A stretch of DNA of 25,627 nt from JAZDPK01 sp043797615 (GCA_043797615.1 JAZDPK010000069.1:1-25627); one strand, 5' to 3'; positions 1-6,968 are shown, counted from the first letter of the stretch. A program made the numbers and translations. Notes: generated from the letters alone by a model not told the origin.

Positions 1-75
1 GCCAGCTCAAATTGCAAACCAATGACTGATTACACCCGACTCCAGTTCGCGAAAATACAAAGCCTTAAAAACTAA
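1..75 (+). other. possible 3' end of an ORF running in from outside the window
   Basis: Frame 1 is open from the window edge to a TAA at 73-75 (24 codons). No family can be recognised from so short a tail. Because repeated motifs that look like an insertion-sequence end follow at once (77-140), it could be the last codons of a transposase. This is inference from position only; the open frame may be chance. Confidence 0.2.
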
Positions 76-76
76 C

Positions 77-140
77 CAAAGTGTCCAAGTAGGACATTTC
101 TAAATAACCCAAAGTAGGACATTTCTATTTCACCTTTACA
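77..140. repeat. double copy of a 16-bp motif, possible insertion-sequence terminus
   Basis: AAGTAGGACATTTCTA occurs exactly at 87-102 and 112-127, and each copy is preceded by a CCAAAGT block (77-83, 109-115). The first copy also forms a small palindrome, TGTCC-AAGTA-GGACA (82-96). The region ends in TTTACA at 140, which fits the TGT...ACA ends of IS481-type elements. Repeated motifs near a terminus also occur in IS21-type elements. No transposase is visible in the window, so this is a candidate right end only. The alternative is a pair of operator sites for pepT. Confidence 0.4.
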
Positions 141-155
141 AAAATAGAAAAAATC

Positions 156-185
156 TTGACAGCTGCAGAAGCGCATGCTTAAATA
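156..185 (+). promoter_or_regulatory. promoter candidate for pepT
   Basis: A perfect TTGACA (156-161) is followed after 18 bp by TAAATA (180-185), a moderate -10. The predicted start leaves a leader of about 45 nt ending in the strong ribosome-binding site AAAGGAGG (225-232), 7 nt before the ATG. Confidence 0.5.
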
Positions 186-239
186 TCGTCAGATAGGCTA
201 TACCAGTCCTATCGTTATAACGGTAAAGGAGGTTTACCA

Positions 240-1496
240 ATGGATCTGCTGAATCGTTTCACAAGCTACGCGGCGCTGGATACGCGTTCGAAAGAACGCG
301 AAGAAGGCAAAGAAAAACCGCATCCGAGCAGTCTTGGACAGAAAGTACTCATCAACCTGCTTCTGCAACAGTTGGAGGAAATGGGGGTTACCCAAAATAT
401 ACTTCAACTGAGTGACGGATCTTCTCTCGTGCAATTTCCGGCAACGGCCGGATGCGAGAACGCGCCACATGTCGTTCTGGCGGCCCACGTGGACACCTAT
501 CCCAGCAGTCCCGGCGCGGCCACCACCATCCTGCACCACTACGCCGGCGGCGATATTCAATTGCCGAAAGACGGCGTGATCATTCCGGCCAACGATCTGG
601 CCGGGCTGGAAGGAAAAGACATCATCACGGCGAGCGGCGATTCGCTGCTTGGCGCGGACGACAAATGCGGCGTCGCGGCATTGATGGATCTGATCGACAA
701 AATCGTCAATCTCAATCTGCCCCACGGCCCGCTCACTTTCTGGTTCGCGACCGACGAAGAAATCGGCGAAGTCGGCGTCGAGTTCCTGCCAGCCGGCACC
801 GCTGAAAAATGGGACATCTTCTGGACTGTGGACGGCGTGCAGGGAAACGTCGTTGACAACGGCTGTTTCTACGGCGCCAAAGTCAGCGTGGAATTCCGCG
901 GCAACGACACCCACCCGGGAGTCGAAGGTAAGAAGTTGAAGCCCGCGCACTACGCGGCCGCTCGCTTCATTAGCCTCCTGGGCGACGGACCGTCTCCCTG
1001 GACCACCGAAGGCGAACAATCTTTCATCTACGTTCCCGCTTTTCCCGGTGGCACGGCAGGCAATTCCAAGCTCACCGTGTATCCGCGGACTTTCAACTGC
1101 GCCGAATTCGAAAGCATGGAAGCGATCATTCGGAAAACGGCCGAGGAAGCGTCCAAGCCTTTCGGCGTCGAAGCCGTAGTGGGAAAAACCGAGCTCATGT
1201 ACGTTACCACGGAAGTCGCCATCGCCGCGCATCCGGAATTGCTGGAACCCGGCTTGGAAGCGATGCGCAACGCCGGCTACGACAAAGTCCAGCTGCACAA
1301 AGTGCGCGCCGGCACCGACGGCGCCATGCTCAACAAGACGTTTTCGAAGATCCCCGCGCCGAACATGGGCACGGGCTCGCGGAATCTGCACGGCGTCCGG
1401 GAATTCCTCGTGGTGGAAGAATTCCTGCGCCTGCCCGGCATTCTGCAGGACATGCTGAATCGCTATTCGCAAATGACGATGTTGTCCGCGAAATAG
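240..1496 (+). CDS. pepT: peptidase T (tripeptide aminopeptidase, M20 family)
   Basis: Cytoplasmic dinuclear-zinc aminopeptidase that removes the N-terminal residue from tripeptides, feeding amino acids from peptide uptake. The 418-residue length is close to the usual 405-420. Visible M20 signatures are the AAHVDTYPSS motif (metal ligand His83, Asp85), LLGADDKCG with bridging Asp140, ATDEEIG with catalytic Glu173 and ligand Glu174, the TVDG motif (Asp198), and HPG in the lid domain (His225). A distal His near the C-terminus lies in NLHGVREF. The start is fixed by AAAGGAGG 7 nt upstream. The gene is visibly more GC-rich than the AT-rich spacers around it and uses a textbook ribosome-binding site that most other genes here lack. 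It also sits next to a possible IS end, so recent acquisition is possible. It stands alone and is closed by its own terminator. Identification is firm. Confidence 0.95.
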   Translation: MDLLNRFTSYAALDTRSKEREEGKEKPHPSSLGQKVLINLLLQQLEEMGVTQNILQLSDGSSLVQFPATAGCENAPHVVLAAHVDTYPSSPGAATTILHHYAGGDIQLPKDGVIIPANDLAGLEGKDIITASGDSLLGADDKCGVAALMDLIDKIVNLNLPHGPLTFWFATDEEIGEVGVEFLPAGTAEKWDIFWTVDGVQGNVVDNGCFYGAKVSVEFRGNDTHPGVEGKKLKPAHYAAARFISLLGDGPSPWTTEGEQSFIYVPAFPGGTAGNSKLTVYPRTFNCAEFESMEAIIRKTAEEASKPFGVEAVVGKTELMYVTTEVAIAAHPELLEPGLEAMRNAGYDKVQLHKVRAGTDGAMLNKTFSKIPAPNMGTGSRNLHGVREFLVVEEFLRLPGILQDMLNRYSQMTMLSAK

Positions 1497-1516
1497 CCGC
1501 AAAAATAATTAATCAT

Positions 1517-1553
1517 AACGACTCATCACAACGCGGTGGGTCGTTTTATTTTT
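1517..1553 (+). terminator. Rho-independent terminator of pepT
   Basis: A 10-bp stem, AACGACTCAT (1517-1526) against GTGGGTCGTT (1536-1545) with two G-U pairs, is followed by a T-rich tract. It lies 20 nt after the pepT stop. Confidence 0.85.
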
Positions 1554-1559
1554 AAAACA

Positions 1560-1590
1560 AAAAAACACCGCCTAAAACGCGCTGTTTTTT
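1560..1590 (-). terminator. terminator of the tRNA cluster (bidirectional)
   Basis: AAAAAACACCGC (1560-1571) pairs with GCGCTGTTTTTT (1579-1590) with one mismatch. The stem has an A-run on one side and a T-run on the other, so it can end transcription from both directions. On the minus strand it is the first terminator after tRNA-Gly, the last gene of the cluster. Confidence 0.7.
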
Positions 1591-1637
1591 ATTTGAATTT
1601 TGCATTTTGGATTTTGAGCTTCCTCTTTCAAGAGGCT

Positions 1638-1712
1638 TGGAGCGGGTAGCGGGAGTCGAACCCGCGTGACGAGTTTGGAAAACTCGCATAATTGCCGTTA
1701 TACGATACCCGC
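1638..1712 (-). tRNA. tRNA-Gly (anticodon TCC)
   Basis: Full cloverleaf with acceptor GCGGGTA/TACCCGC, anticodon loop TTTCCAA giving TCC, and T-arm GCGGG-TTCGACT-CCCGC. Discriminator T is followed by an encoded CCA (1638-1640). It reads GGA codons. It is the last tRNA of the minus-strand cluster. Confidence 0.95.
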
Positions 1713-1713
1713 C

Positions 1714-1766
1714 TACGCCCTTCGGGCTTCGGCGGGCAGGCCCGCCGTGCCCCGCAGGGGCGGGGA
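1714..1766. repeat. GC-rich palindrome cluster upstream of tRNA-Gly
   Basis: Three short hairpins follow each other: GCCCTTCGGGC, GGCGGGCAGGCCCGCC, and a CCCCGCAGGGGCGGGG block. They stand out in an otherwise AT-rich spacer and belong to the same kind of palindromic insert seen elsewhere in the window. Confidence 0.6.
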
Positions 1767-1796
1767 AATTTAAATATCAAAATTCAAAGCACAAAA

Positions 1797-1828
1797 TCCC
1801 GAAGGGATCCCGTTGGGATAAATTTAAA
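1797..1828. repeat. 32-bp spacer repeat, copy 1
   Basis: Two small hairpins in tandem, TCCCGAAGGGA and TCCCGTTGGGA, followed by TAAATTTAAA. An identical 32-bp copy is at 2406-2437. Both lie between tRNA genes in AT-rich sequence made of AATTTCAAA-like units. Confidence 0.85.
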
Positions 1829-1858
1829 GTTCAAAATTCAAATTTCAAAATCAAACAC

Positions 1859-2176
1859 TTAACCGCGAATAATCTCCCAAGTGTTCTTCTCTGTCGAATA
1901 AAAGAATTTCACTGGACGCGCGATTATATTTTTGTTTTTCCATAAATTAAACTGCTTTTTCGTCACCGCGGTTAAAACAGGCGAATCGCCGACTTGCGAA
2001 GTAATGTAAGATTCCTTTATGCCTTTTTCCGTTTTAAACAGTTCAAAAAAGGAGTATCCGTTTTTAACCGCCCCTTCTTTTCGTTCACCAAAACCGACTT
2101 TGTAGTCTTCTTGCGGCGAAAAAACGATTTGCGCTTTTAATGAAACAGGTTCGTTTGAAATTTTTTCCGCACTCAT
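1859..2176 (-). CDS. hypothetical protein between tRNA genes
   Basis: 105 residues, no signal peptide or membrane segment, no recognised motif. The protein is rich in Lys, Glu and aromatic residues and its predicted pattern is mainly beta-strand (for example SLKAQIVFSPQ and IIARPVKFFYS). It lies on the same strand as the tRNA genes, between tRNA-Lys and tRNA-Gly, so it is probably co-transcribed with them. No Shine-Dalgarno precedes the ATG. The amino-acid composition looks coding rather than random, but a function cannot be assigned. Confidence 0.6.
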   Translation of the reverse strand: MSAEKISNEPVSLKAQIVFSPQEDYKVGFGERKEGAVKNGYSFFELFKTEKGIKESYITSQVGDSPVLTAVTKKQFNLWKNKNIIARPVKFFYSTEKNTWEIIRG

Positions 2177-2265
2177 AATTATTTTTAATTTTCAATTTTA
2201 AACTTTAATTTTATTTTGAATTTTGGACTTTGAATTTTAAATTTCCTCGCTTCCTGCGAGAAAAG

Positions 2266-2338
2266 TGGGTCGGCTGGGACTCGAACCCAGGACCAATAGC
2301 TTAAAAGGCTACTGCTCTACCAACTGAGCTACCGACCC
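2266..2338 (-). tRNA. tRNA-Lys (anticodon TTT)
   Basis: Acceptor GGGTCGG/CCGACCC, D-arm GCTC/GAGC, anticodon loop CTTTTAA giving TTT, and T-arm CTGGG-TTCGAGT-CCCAG. Discriminator A is followed by CTT, so CCA is not encoded and must be added by the CCA enzyme. Confidence 0.95.
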
Positions 2339-2405
2339 AAATTTTAATAAAACACTAAACCCTAAATTCTAAACACTAAATAAATTCAAAATGCAAAGTG
2401 CAAAG

Positions 2406-2437
2406 TCCCGAAGGGATCCCGTTGGGATAAATTTAAA
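2406..2437. repeat. 32-bp spacer repeat, copy 2
   Basis: Identical to 1797-1828, in the spacer between tRNA-Pro and tRNA-Lys. Confidence 0.85.
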
Positions 2438-2510
2438 TTTTTAATTTTAAACTTTAAATTTATTTCGAATTTTGAACTTTGGATTTTGTGCTTTCGCTTA
2501 TGCAAGGCAA

Positions 2511-2584
2511 TGGTCGGGGTGCGGGGAATTGAACCCCGGCCGCATGCTCCCAAAGCACGCGTACTACCGTTATACTACACCCCG
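2511..2584 (-). tRNA. tRNA-Pro (anticodon TGG)
   Basis: Acceptor CGGGGTG/CACCCCG, the C1-G pair start typical of tRNA-Pro. Anticodon loop TTTGGGA gives TGG, and the T-arm is CGGGG-TTCAATT-CCCCG. Discriminator A and CCA are encoded (2511-2513). Confidence 0.95.
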
Positions 2585-2613
2585 GGAGCATATATAAAAA
2601 ATAAATTTTAATG

Positions 2614-2688
2614 TGGTGCCTGGGGGCAGAATTGGACTGCCGACGCAAGGATTTTCAGTCCTTCGCTCTACCACTGAGCTACCCAGGC
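2614..2688 (-). tRNA. tRNA-Phe (anticodon GAA), T-loop variant
   Basis: Acceptor GCCTGGG/CCCAGGC, D-arm GCTC/GAGC, anticodon arm AAGGA-CTGAAAA-TCCTT giving GAA, T-stem GGCAG/CTGCC. Discriminator A and CCA are encoded. The T-loop reads TCCAATT, with C at position 55 where nearly all tRNAs have T (pseudouridine). All other arms pair well, so it is probably functional, and it is the only intact Phe tRNA here. Confidence 0.9.
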
Positions 2689-2754
2689 ACAAAATTTTAT
2701 TCACGAACAACTTTATCAATAATTTTCCTCTTTGTAATATTCCCTGACGATTTT

Positions 2755-2872
2755 AATTTGACTGCCGACCCCGCTATCCAGCGGGGCAAGCTCCAAGATT
2801 TTCCAATCCTTCGCTCTACCACTGCCTGCCCAGAATCGATGCGGAGCATCTGGTTCTGGGAGCTACCTCGGC
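2755..2872 (-). pseudogene. broken tRNA-Phe-like gene with two palindromic insertions
   Basis: From 2872 downward it begins like a tRNA: GCCGAGG, TA, GCTC. It then has a 36-nt hairpin insert (2824-2859) exactly in the D-loop, resumes with AGTGGTAGAGCGAAGGA as in tRNA-Phe, and has a degraded anticodon arm. A second palindrome (about 2767-2795) sits in the variable region. The T-arm restarts as GTCGGCAGTC, as in the intact tRNA-Phe, and then stops matching: the 3' half of the T-arm and the acceptor strand are missing. The shared unusual T-arm shows it is a decayed tandem copy of tRNA-Phe. Confidence 0.75.
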
Positions 2873-2924
2873 ATTTTAAAAACACAAAACTCAAAGCTCA
2901 AATATCAAACTTACACTATATATT

Positions 2925-2952
2925 GCCCTCCTTCGCCAAGGCTTCGGAGGGC
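2925..2952. repeat. palindromic element, related to the insert inside the PGI/PMI gene
   Basis: A 28-bp palindrome: GCCCTCCTTCGCC, AAG centre, CTTCGGAGGGC. Its core at 2930-2951 matches the reverse complement of 14478-14499 inside the PGI/PMI coding sequence at 21 of 22 positions. Confidence 0.8.
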
Positions 2953-3014
2953 AGCCTTCGCTTTATAAAGAATGGCTGAAAGCCAGCCGTAGCCACGAAG
3001 TGGCGAAGGCTGGT
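2953..3014. repeat. compound inverted repeat abutting tRNA-Ile
   Basis: AGCCTTCGC (2953-2961) pairs with GCGAAGGCT (3003-3011), and AGCCAGCC (2981-2988) pairs with GGCTGGT (3008-3014) around a GCCAC-GAA-GTGGC hairpin. Its end overlaps the encoded CCA of tRNA-Ile (3011-3013), so the element stops exactly at the tRNA 3' end. Confidence 0.65.
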
Positions 3015-3087
3015 GGGCGCGGGAGGAATCGAACCTCCGACCTCAGCATTATCAGTGCTGCGCTCTAGCCATCTGAGCTACGCGCCC
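3011..3087 (-). tRNA. tRNA-Ile (anticodon GAT)
   Basis: Acceptor GGGCGCG/CGCGCCC, anticodon arm CAGCA-CTGATAA-TGCTG giving GAT, T-arm GGAGG-TTCGATT-CCTCC, discriminator A and an encoded CCA. Confidence 0.95.
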
Positions 3088-3109
3088 TCGTCTAAAAAAG
3101 TTCAAAGCA

Positions 3110-3149
3110 CCTGCCTCGCCTTGCAATCTTGTGCGAGTCAAGGCGGGCA
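3110..3149. repeat. 40-bp imperfect palindrome between tRNA-Val and tRNA-Ile
   Basis: CTCGCCTTG (3115-3123) pairs with CAAGGCGGG (3139-3147), and the outer ends are CCTGCC/GGCA. The CCTGCC end is shared with the 54-bp element at 12265 and with the inserts at 2824 and 13044. Confidence 0.6.
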
Positions 3150-3251
3150 AAGCTCAAAACCCAAAATAATTTAAAATTTTAAACTTTAAAATTTTAATTT
3201 ATTTTGAGCTTTGAGTTTTTAATTTTGTGTTTCCCCGTTTTTACGGGGCAA

Positions 3252-3325
3252 TGGGTGGCAAAGGATTCGAACCTTTGACCCCTTCGGTGTAAACGAAGTG
3301 CTCTAACCAGCTGAGCTAGCCACCC
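3252..3325 (-). tRNA. tRNA-Val (anticodon TAC)
   Basis: Acceptor GGGTGGC/GCCACCC, anticodon arm CTTCG-TTTACAC-CGAAG giving TAC, T-arm AAAGG-TTCGAAT-CCTTT, discriminator A. CCA is not encoded. It is the promoter-proximal gene of the cluster. Confidence 0.95.
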
Positions 3326-3531
3326 TCGTGTCACAACAAACTCTAAGCTCTAAATCCAGCGCAGTGTAGTCAGTTTGGCAACTGACAAACTGCACTGCAC
3401 TGCTAAATTCTAAAAAAAATCAGAACAGAAGCAATAATAATATACGGATCATTTGCTTAGAGATCAAAGGTCAAAAGTAACGGATTTTCCAACCCCTCAT
3501 TTCCAACTTCCCATTTCCAATATTAACGATT
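3326..3531 (-). other. leader of the tRNA cluster, no gene seen
   Basis: About 200 nt between the promoters and tRNA-Val. It holds an imperfect palindrome at about 3360-3405 (GCAGTG and CACTGC ends with AGTTT/AAACT inside). The rest is AT-rich spacer. No open frame on either strand looks coding. Confidence 0.5.
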
Positions 3532-3559
3532 ATTATAGCAGAATATTCCAATTTTGCAA
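3532..3559 (-). promoter_or_regulatory. proximal promoter of the tRNA cluster
   Basis: On the minus strand TTGCAA (3554-3559), a 16-bp spacer and a perfect TATAAT (3532-3537), preceded by TGC, which makes an extended -10. It points at tRNA-Val. Confidence 0.8.
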
Positions 3560-3578
3560 GAAAAAGGACAGCATGAGG

Positions 3579-3607
3579 ATTATAGCAGTAATTTAAACGG
3601 TTGGCAA
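3579..3607 (-). promoter_or_regulatory. distal promoter of the tRNA cluster
   Basis: TTGCCA (3602-3607), a 17-bp spacer and TATAAT (3579-3584), again with an extended TGC before the -10. The 10-bp context CTGCTATAAT is identical in both promoters, which are spaced 47 bp apart. Confidence 0.75.
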
Positions 3608-3619
3608 TAGTGAATAAAT

Positions 3620-3658
3620 CGTTTTTTTACAATAAAAAAACGTCGGTGAAAACTCGAC
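3620..3658 (-). terminator. possible terminator of smc
   Basis: A weak GTCG/CGAC stem (3655-3658 with 3642-3645) is followed on the minus strand by seven T. It is overlaid by a perfect 10-bp AT-rich inverted repeat (CGTTTTTTTA at 3620-3629, mirror at 3633-3642). It lies about 140 nt after the smc stop and just upstream of the tRNA promoters. The 3660-3799 stretch holds nothing I can name. Confidence 0.4.
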
Positions 3659-3799
3659 ATCTATAGTCGCCAATAATCACGCCAGTCTTTACAACCACTT
3701 TCTTCAACGTTACAATAGTTTTAGCCACGCCGTTCTTTATTGTATCGGTTAATATAAAACCAAGTCCGGTATCGACCAGGACGGTATGGCGGAACTGCG

Positions 3800-6700
3800 C
3801 TATTTTTTCGCCACCTTTTCCGCCTCTTCCAAATTCAACGACAGCACTCTCGACATCCCGTCCCCGCCCATCGCCACGCCGTAGAGCACGTCGGCCGAAT
3901 GCATCACCACTTGATTGTGCGTGATGATGACAAATTGGCACTTGCGCGACAATTCGCGGAGGATATCGCCGAATTTCATCGAATTCGCCTCGTCGAGCGC
4001 CGCGTCCACCTCGTCCATCACGATGAACGGCGCCGGATTGCTCTCGATGATCGCGCAGATGAGCGCGAGCGAAGTCATTGTCCGTTCGCCGCCGGACAGC
4101 ACGGCGATGTTGCTGATTTTCTTGTTCGGCGGAGCCACCATTATTTCGATGCCGGTATTCAACAAGGTGGATTTTTCTTCTGGCAAAATATCTTCTTTAG
4201 GTTGCCCCTGAATAAATTCAGGGGTTAGCCGATCGGAAGATTGCTGTTGAGTTTCAACGGTTTCCGATTTTTCCTCGCGCTGAATCAATTCCAATTTCGC
4301 CTTGCCGCCGTTGCCGAAAATCTTGACGAAATATTTGCTAAACGCCTTATTGATCAATTTAAACGAACTGTCGAACTGATCGTTGATGATTTTATCCAAT
4401 TCGGCCACCACTTTTTCCAAATCATTAATGCCTTTTTCCAAATCCGCCGCTTGTTCGGACAAAAATTTGAACCGGCTGTCCACTTCCGCGTGTTCAGCGC
4501 TGATTTCCGTGTCAATGCCGCCCACCATGTCCAGATTTTTCTTCAATCGCGATATCTCTTCCTGCAAAAAGTTCATGTTAACGTCTTCGGAATCGGAAAC
4601 TGTGAATTTCGCGATGTCGAATTCCGAGCCCAGCTCGATGCGCAGCTCGCTGAGCAGATCTTCTTGTCTTGTTTCCAACCTTGCGATTTCGATTTTAATT
4701 TCATGAATTTTATTGCTCTCGGCGCTGATCTTTTCCTGGATTTCCTGCGTTTCTTCCTGCAAACGAAAAAGCTCGGCGCGCTTTTTTTCTTCCTCGATGT
4801 TGAAATGGTCGATCTCTTTGCGCTTTTCCAAAACGATATTGTTCAAATTTTCCAATTGCCGTTCGAATTCCTGCTGTTTCAACTGCAGCTGGCGCAAATA
4901 TTTGTCAGTGTCTTTGGGATTAACATTGTTCGCTTCGATTTCCTCCATCAAATTTCGTTTTTCTTTGTTTAAATCCGCCTGGTCGCTTTGCAGACCTTTG
5001 ACTTTTGTTTCATTCACTTGGATTTCTACGCGCAGTTCATTCGTTTCCTTTTGTAGACGGTTGTATTCAAGCTGCGACTCCTGCAATTTCGTTTTGTATA
5101 TCTCCGCTTCTTTCATCAAATCTTCGGAGCTGCCCCCGGTTTGCCGCGTAAATTTCGCGTTTTCCTTTTGAAATCCGCCTTTCACGATGCCGCTTTTCTT
5201 CGCGATGTCGCCGTCCAAAGTCACGCTGGCCGAACCGATTTTCATGAACGACCTGGCCGCGTTCAAACCGTCGACGATTACCGTTGTGCCGAGCAAATTT
5301 CGGAATATTTTCATCAAGCTTTCGTCAGTTTTAATTTGCTCTGCGGCAAAACAGATCGCGCCCGGAACTTTCAACAATTCTTGATCTTCCGAATTTATTT
5401 TTTTGCCTTTGATTTTGTTCAATGGAATGAAAATTACGCTGCCAAGTTTGTTTTCTTTCAAATATTCAATTCCCTTGATCGCCGTTTCCAAATTGCGCAC
5501 AACCACCGCCTCATTGTTCGCTCCGAGCGCGCCGGCAACTGCTTTTTCATACTGCTTGTCAATCCTGCATAATTCATAAATCGGACCGATCAATCCGGGC
5601 AAGCGGTCTTTCTGGCGCATCAGCGCTTGAATGGCTTGGCGAGCGCCTTCGGTATTCTGCTTTTCCGTTTTGCGCTCGAAAATCAGCGATTCGGTCTTGG
5701 TTAAAGCATTGTTCAACGAAGTAATTTCTTCTTGAATCTTAATCGTTTTCTCGTCTTTTTCAGCGAGCGTTTTGCGATGCTCTTCCAATTTCAACGTTTG
5801 ATTATTCAAACTCTCTTGGATTTCCGCAAGCCGGTTTTCCGCCTGCTCTTTTTTATCTTGAAGCCAAGATAAATTCTGCTTGCCCGCTTTCACGTATTCA
5901 AGACTCATTTTCCCTTTTAGAATCGCCAAATCTTTCAGTATTTCGTTTTTTTCCGCCACCAATTTGTTGTGGTCCTTCTGCAAATTGTTGAAAATCTCCT
6001 TGCGAGACTCTTCTTTCGAATGTTCGCTCTGGCGCACGCGCACCGCCTGCATTTTTTCCATCCAGGTGTCGTAAGCGCCTTTCTTTATTTCGTATTGCGA
6101 ATTGAATTCGGTCTTCTTGCCTTGAATTTCCGTCCAGATCCGGCCGTAATATTTTTTCTGCAGCTCTTTCAGCTCGACTTCGAACTGCTGTTTTTTTTCC
6201 AACCGCTTCACTTGGCGGCTGAGCAAACGCAAACGCGGCTCGAGCTCCTGCAAAATCTGATTCGTCTGGCCCAAATTTTCGCGCGAACGGCGCAATCGGT
6301 TAACGGCCTGCTCCCGTTTGATCTGATACTGCTTGACGCCGGTGGCTTCGTCGAAAAATTCCTTGCGCTCGAACGGCGAAATGTTGATGATGTGATCCAC
6401 CATGCCCTGGCCCACGATGCTGTACGTGCGCTGGCCGAAATTGGCCTTTGCCAAGAGCATTAAAATGTCGAACAGCCGCACGCGGCTTTTATTGATGAAA
6501 TATTCGGTCTCGCCGTCGCGGAAAACGCGCCTGGTTAAACAAACTTCGGTAAAATCGATCGGCAATTCGCGGTCTTCGTTGTTCAGATAAAGCGCCACTT
6601 CGGCAAAGCCCTGGCGCGCTTTGGTTTCTGAGCCGTTGAAAATCGCGTCGTCGGCTTTTTTGCAGCGGATGACTTTCAAACTCGATTCGCCCAGCACCCA

Positions 6701-6862
6701 GCGGATCGCGTCGGCCACGTTCGATTTGCCCGAGCCGTTCGGCCCGACGATGCCGGTAATGCTCCTGATCTCCGCTCCGCGGTGCGACGCTTTCGGAAAT
6801 TCAAAAACCGTCTTCTTGGCAAAGGATTTGAAACCTTGTATTTCGAGACGCTGGAGATACAT
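3800..6862 (-). CDS. smc: chromosome segregation protein SMC
   Basis: ATP-driven clamp that compacts and separates chromosomes, normally with ScpA and ScpB, which are not in this window. Order of parts: N-terminal ATPase half with Walker A GPNGSGKSN (residues 40-48); coiled coil about 170-410; hinge about 419-565, with LPGLIGPIYEL and a Gly-rich end GGFQKENAK; return coiled coil about 570-830; C-terminal half with ABC signature LSGGE (922-926), Walker B FIVMDE (946-951) and the H-loop His982. At 1020 residues it is shorter than the usual 1150-1200, through shorter coiled-coil arms; both ATPase halves are complete. Residues about 870-910 form a polar insert between the C-terminal coil and the signature motif. 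The start gives the usual MYLQRLEIQGFKSF. No Shine-Dalgarno is seen. It is transcribed alone. Confidence 0.97.
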   Translation of the reverse strand: MYLQRLEIQGFKSFAKKTVFEFPKASHRGAEIRSITGIVGPNGSGKSNVADAIRWVLGESSLKVIRCKKADDAIFNGSETKARQGFAEVALYLNNEDRELPIDFTEVCLTRRVFRDGETEYFINKSRVRLFDILMLLAKANFGQRTYSIVGQGMVDHIINISPFERKEFFDEATGVKQYQIKREQAVNRLRRSRENLGQTNQILQELEPRLRLLSRQVKRLEKKQQFEVELKELQKKYYGRIWTEIQGKKTEFNSQYEIKKGAYDTWMEKMQAVRVRQSEHSKEESRKEIFNNLQKDHNKLVAEKNEILKDLAILKGKMSLEYVKAGKQNLSWLQDKKEQAENRLAEIQESLNNQTLKLEEHRKTLAEKDEKTIKIQEEITSLNNALTKTESLIFERKTEKQNTEGARQAIQALMRQKDRLPGLIGPIYELCRIDKQYEKAVAGALGANNEAVVVRNLETAIKGIEYLKENKLGSVIFIPLNKIKGKKINSEDQELLKVPGAICFAAEQIKTDESLMKIFRNLLGTTVIVDGLNAARSFMKIGSASVTLDGDIAKKSGIVKGGFQKENAKFTRQTGGSSEDLMKEAEIYKTKLQESQLEYNRLQKETNELRVEIQVNETKVKGLQSDQADLNKEKRNLMEEIEANNVNPKDTDKYLRQLQLKQQEFERQLENLNNIVLEKRKEIDHFNIEEEKKRAELFRLQEETQEIQEKISAESNKIHEIKIEIARLETRQEDLLSELRIELGSEFDIAKFTVSDSEDVNMNFLQEEISRLKKNLDMVGGIDTEISAEHAEVDSRFKFLSEQAADLEKGINDLEKVVAELDKIINDQFDSSFKLINKAFSKYFVKIFGNGGKAKLELIQREEKSETVETQQQSSDRLTPEFIQGQPKEDILPEEKSTLLNTGIEIMVAPPNKKISNIAVLSGGERTMTSLALICAIIESNPAPFIVMDEVDAALDEANSMKFGDILRELSRKCQFVIITHNQVVMHSADVLYGVAMGGDGMSRVLSLNLEEAEKVAKK

Positions 6863-6872
6863 ACGAAGCGAT

Positions 6873-6942
6873 GCGATGAACGTGATAAACGAGATTTACT
6901 TGATTAAATTGTCTAGACAATCGCGTTTATCCCGTTTATCGC
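6873..6942. repeat. 19-bp inverted repeat in the smc leader
   Basis: Arms at 6873-6891 and 6924-6942 match in reverse complement at 17 of 19 positions and contain repeated GATAAACG units. Between them lies a perfect 14-bp palindrome ATTGTCTAGACAAT (6908-6921). The whole sits between the smc promoter and start codon, so it would fold in the mRNA leader. It could be a regulatory site or another inserted palindrome. Confidence 0.7.
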
Positions 6943-6968
6943 ATTTTTCTGATTTAAAGTCTGCGTGT

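Noticed and set aside
234..1502. Long open frame of 422 codons antisense to pepT
   Set aside because: A mirror of a high-GC gene; pepT has all catalytic motifs, a ribosome-binding site and a terminator on the plus strand.
2611..2979. Plus-strand frame of 122 codons across the tRNA-Phe region
   Set aside because: It runs antisense through a tRNA, the broken tRNA copy and palindromes; no coding character.
1714..3405. Repeats in the tRNA region as a possible CRISPR array
   Set aside because: Units are palindromes of different sequence with irregular spacing and no constant spacers; no cas genes in the window.
3627..3941. Minus-strand frame of 104 codons overlapping the smc end
   Set aside because: The first part is an smc shadow. 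The remaining 58 codons behind smc look mildly protein-like but have no start codon or ribosome-binding site of their own.
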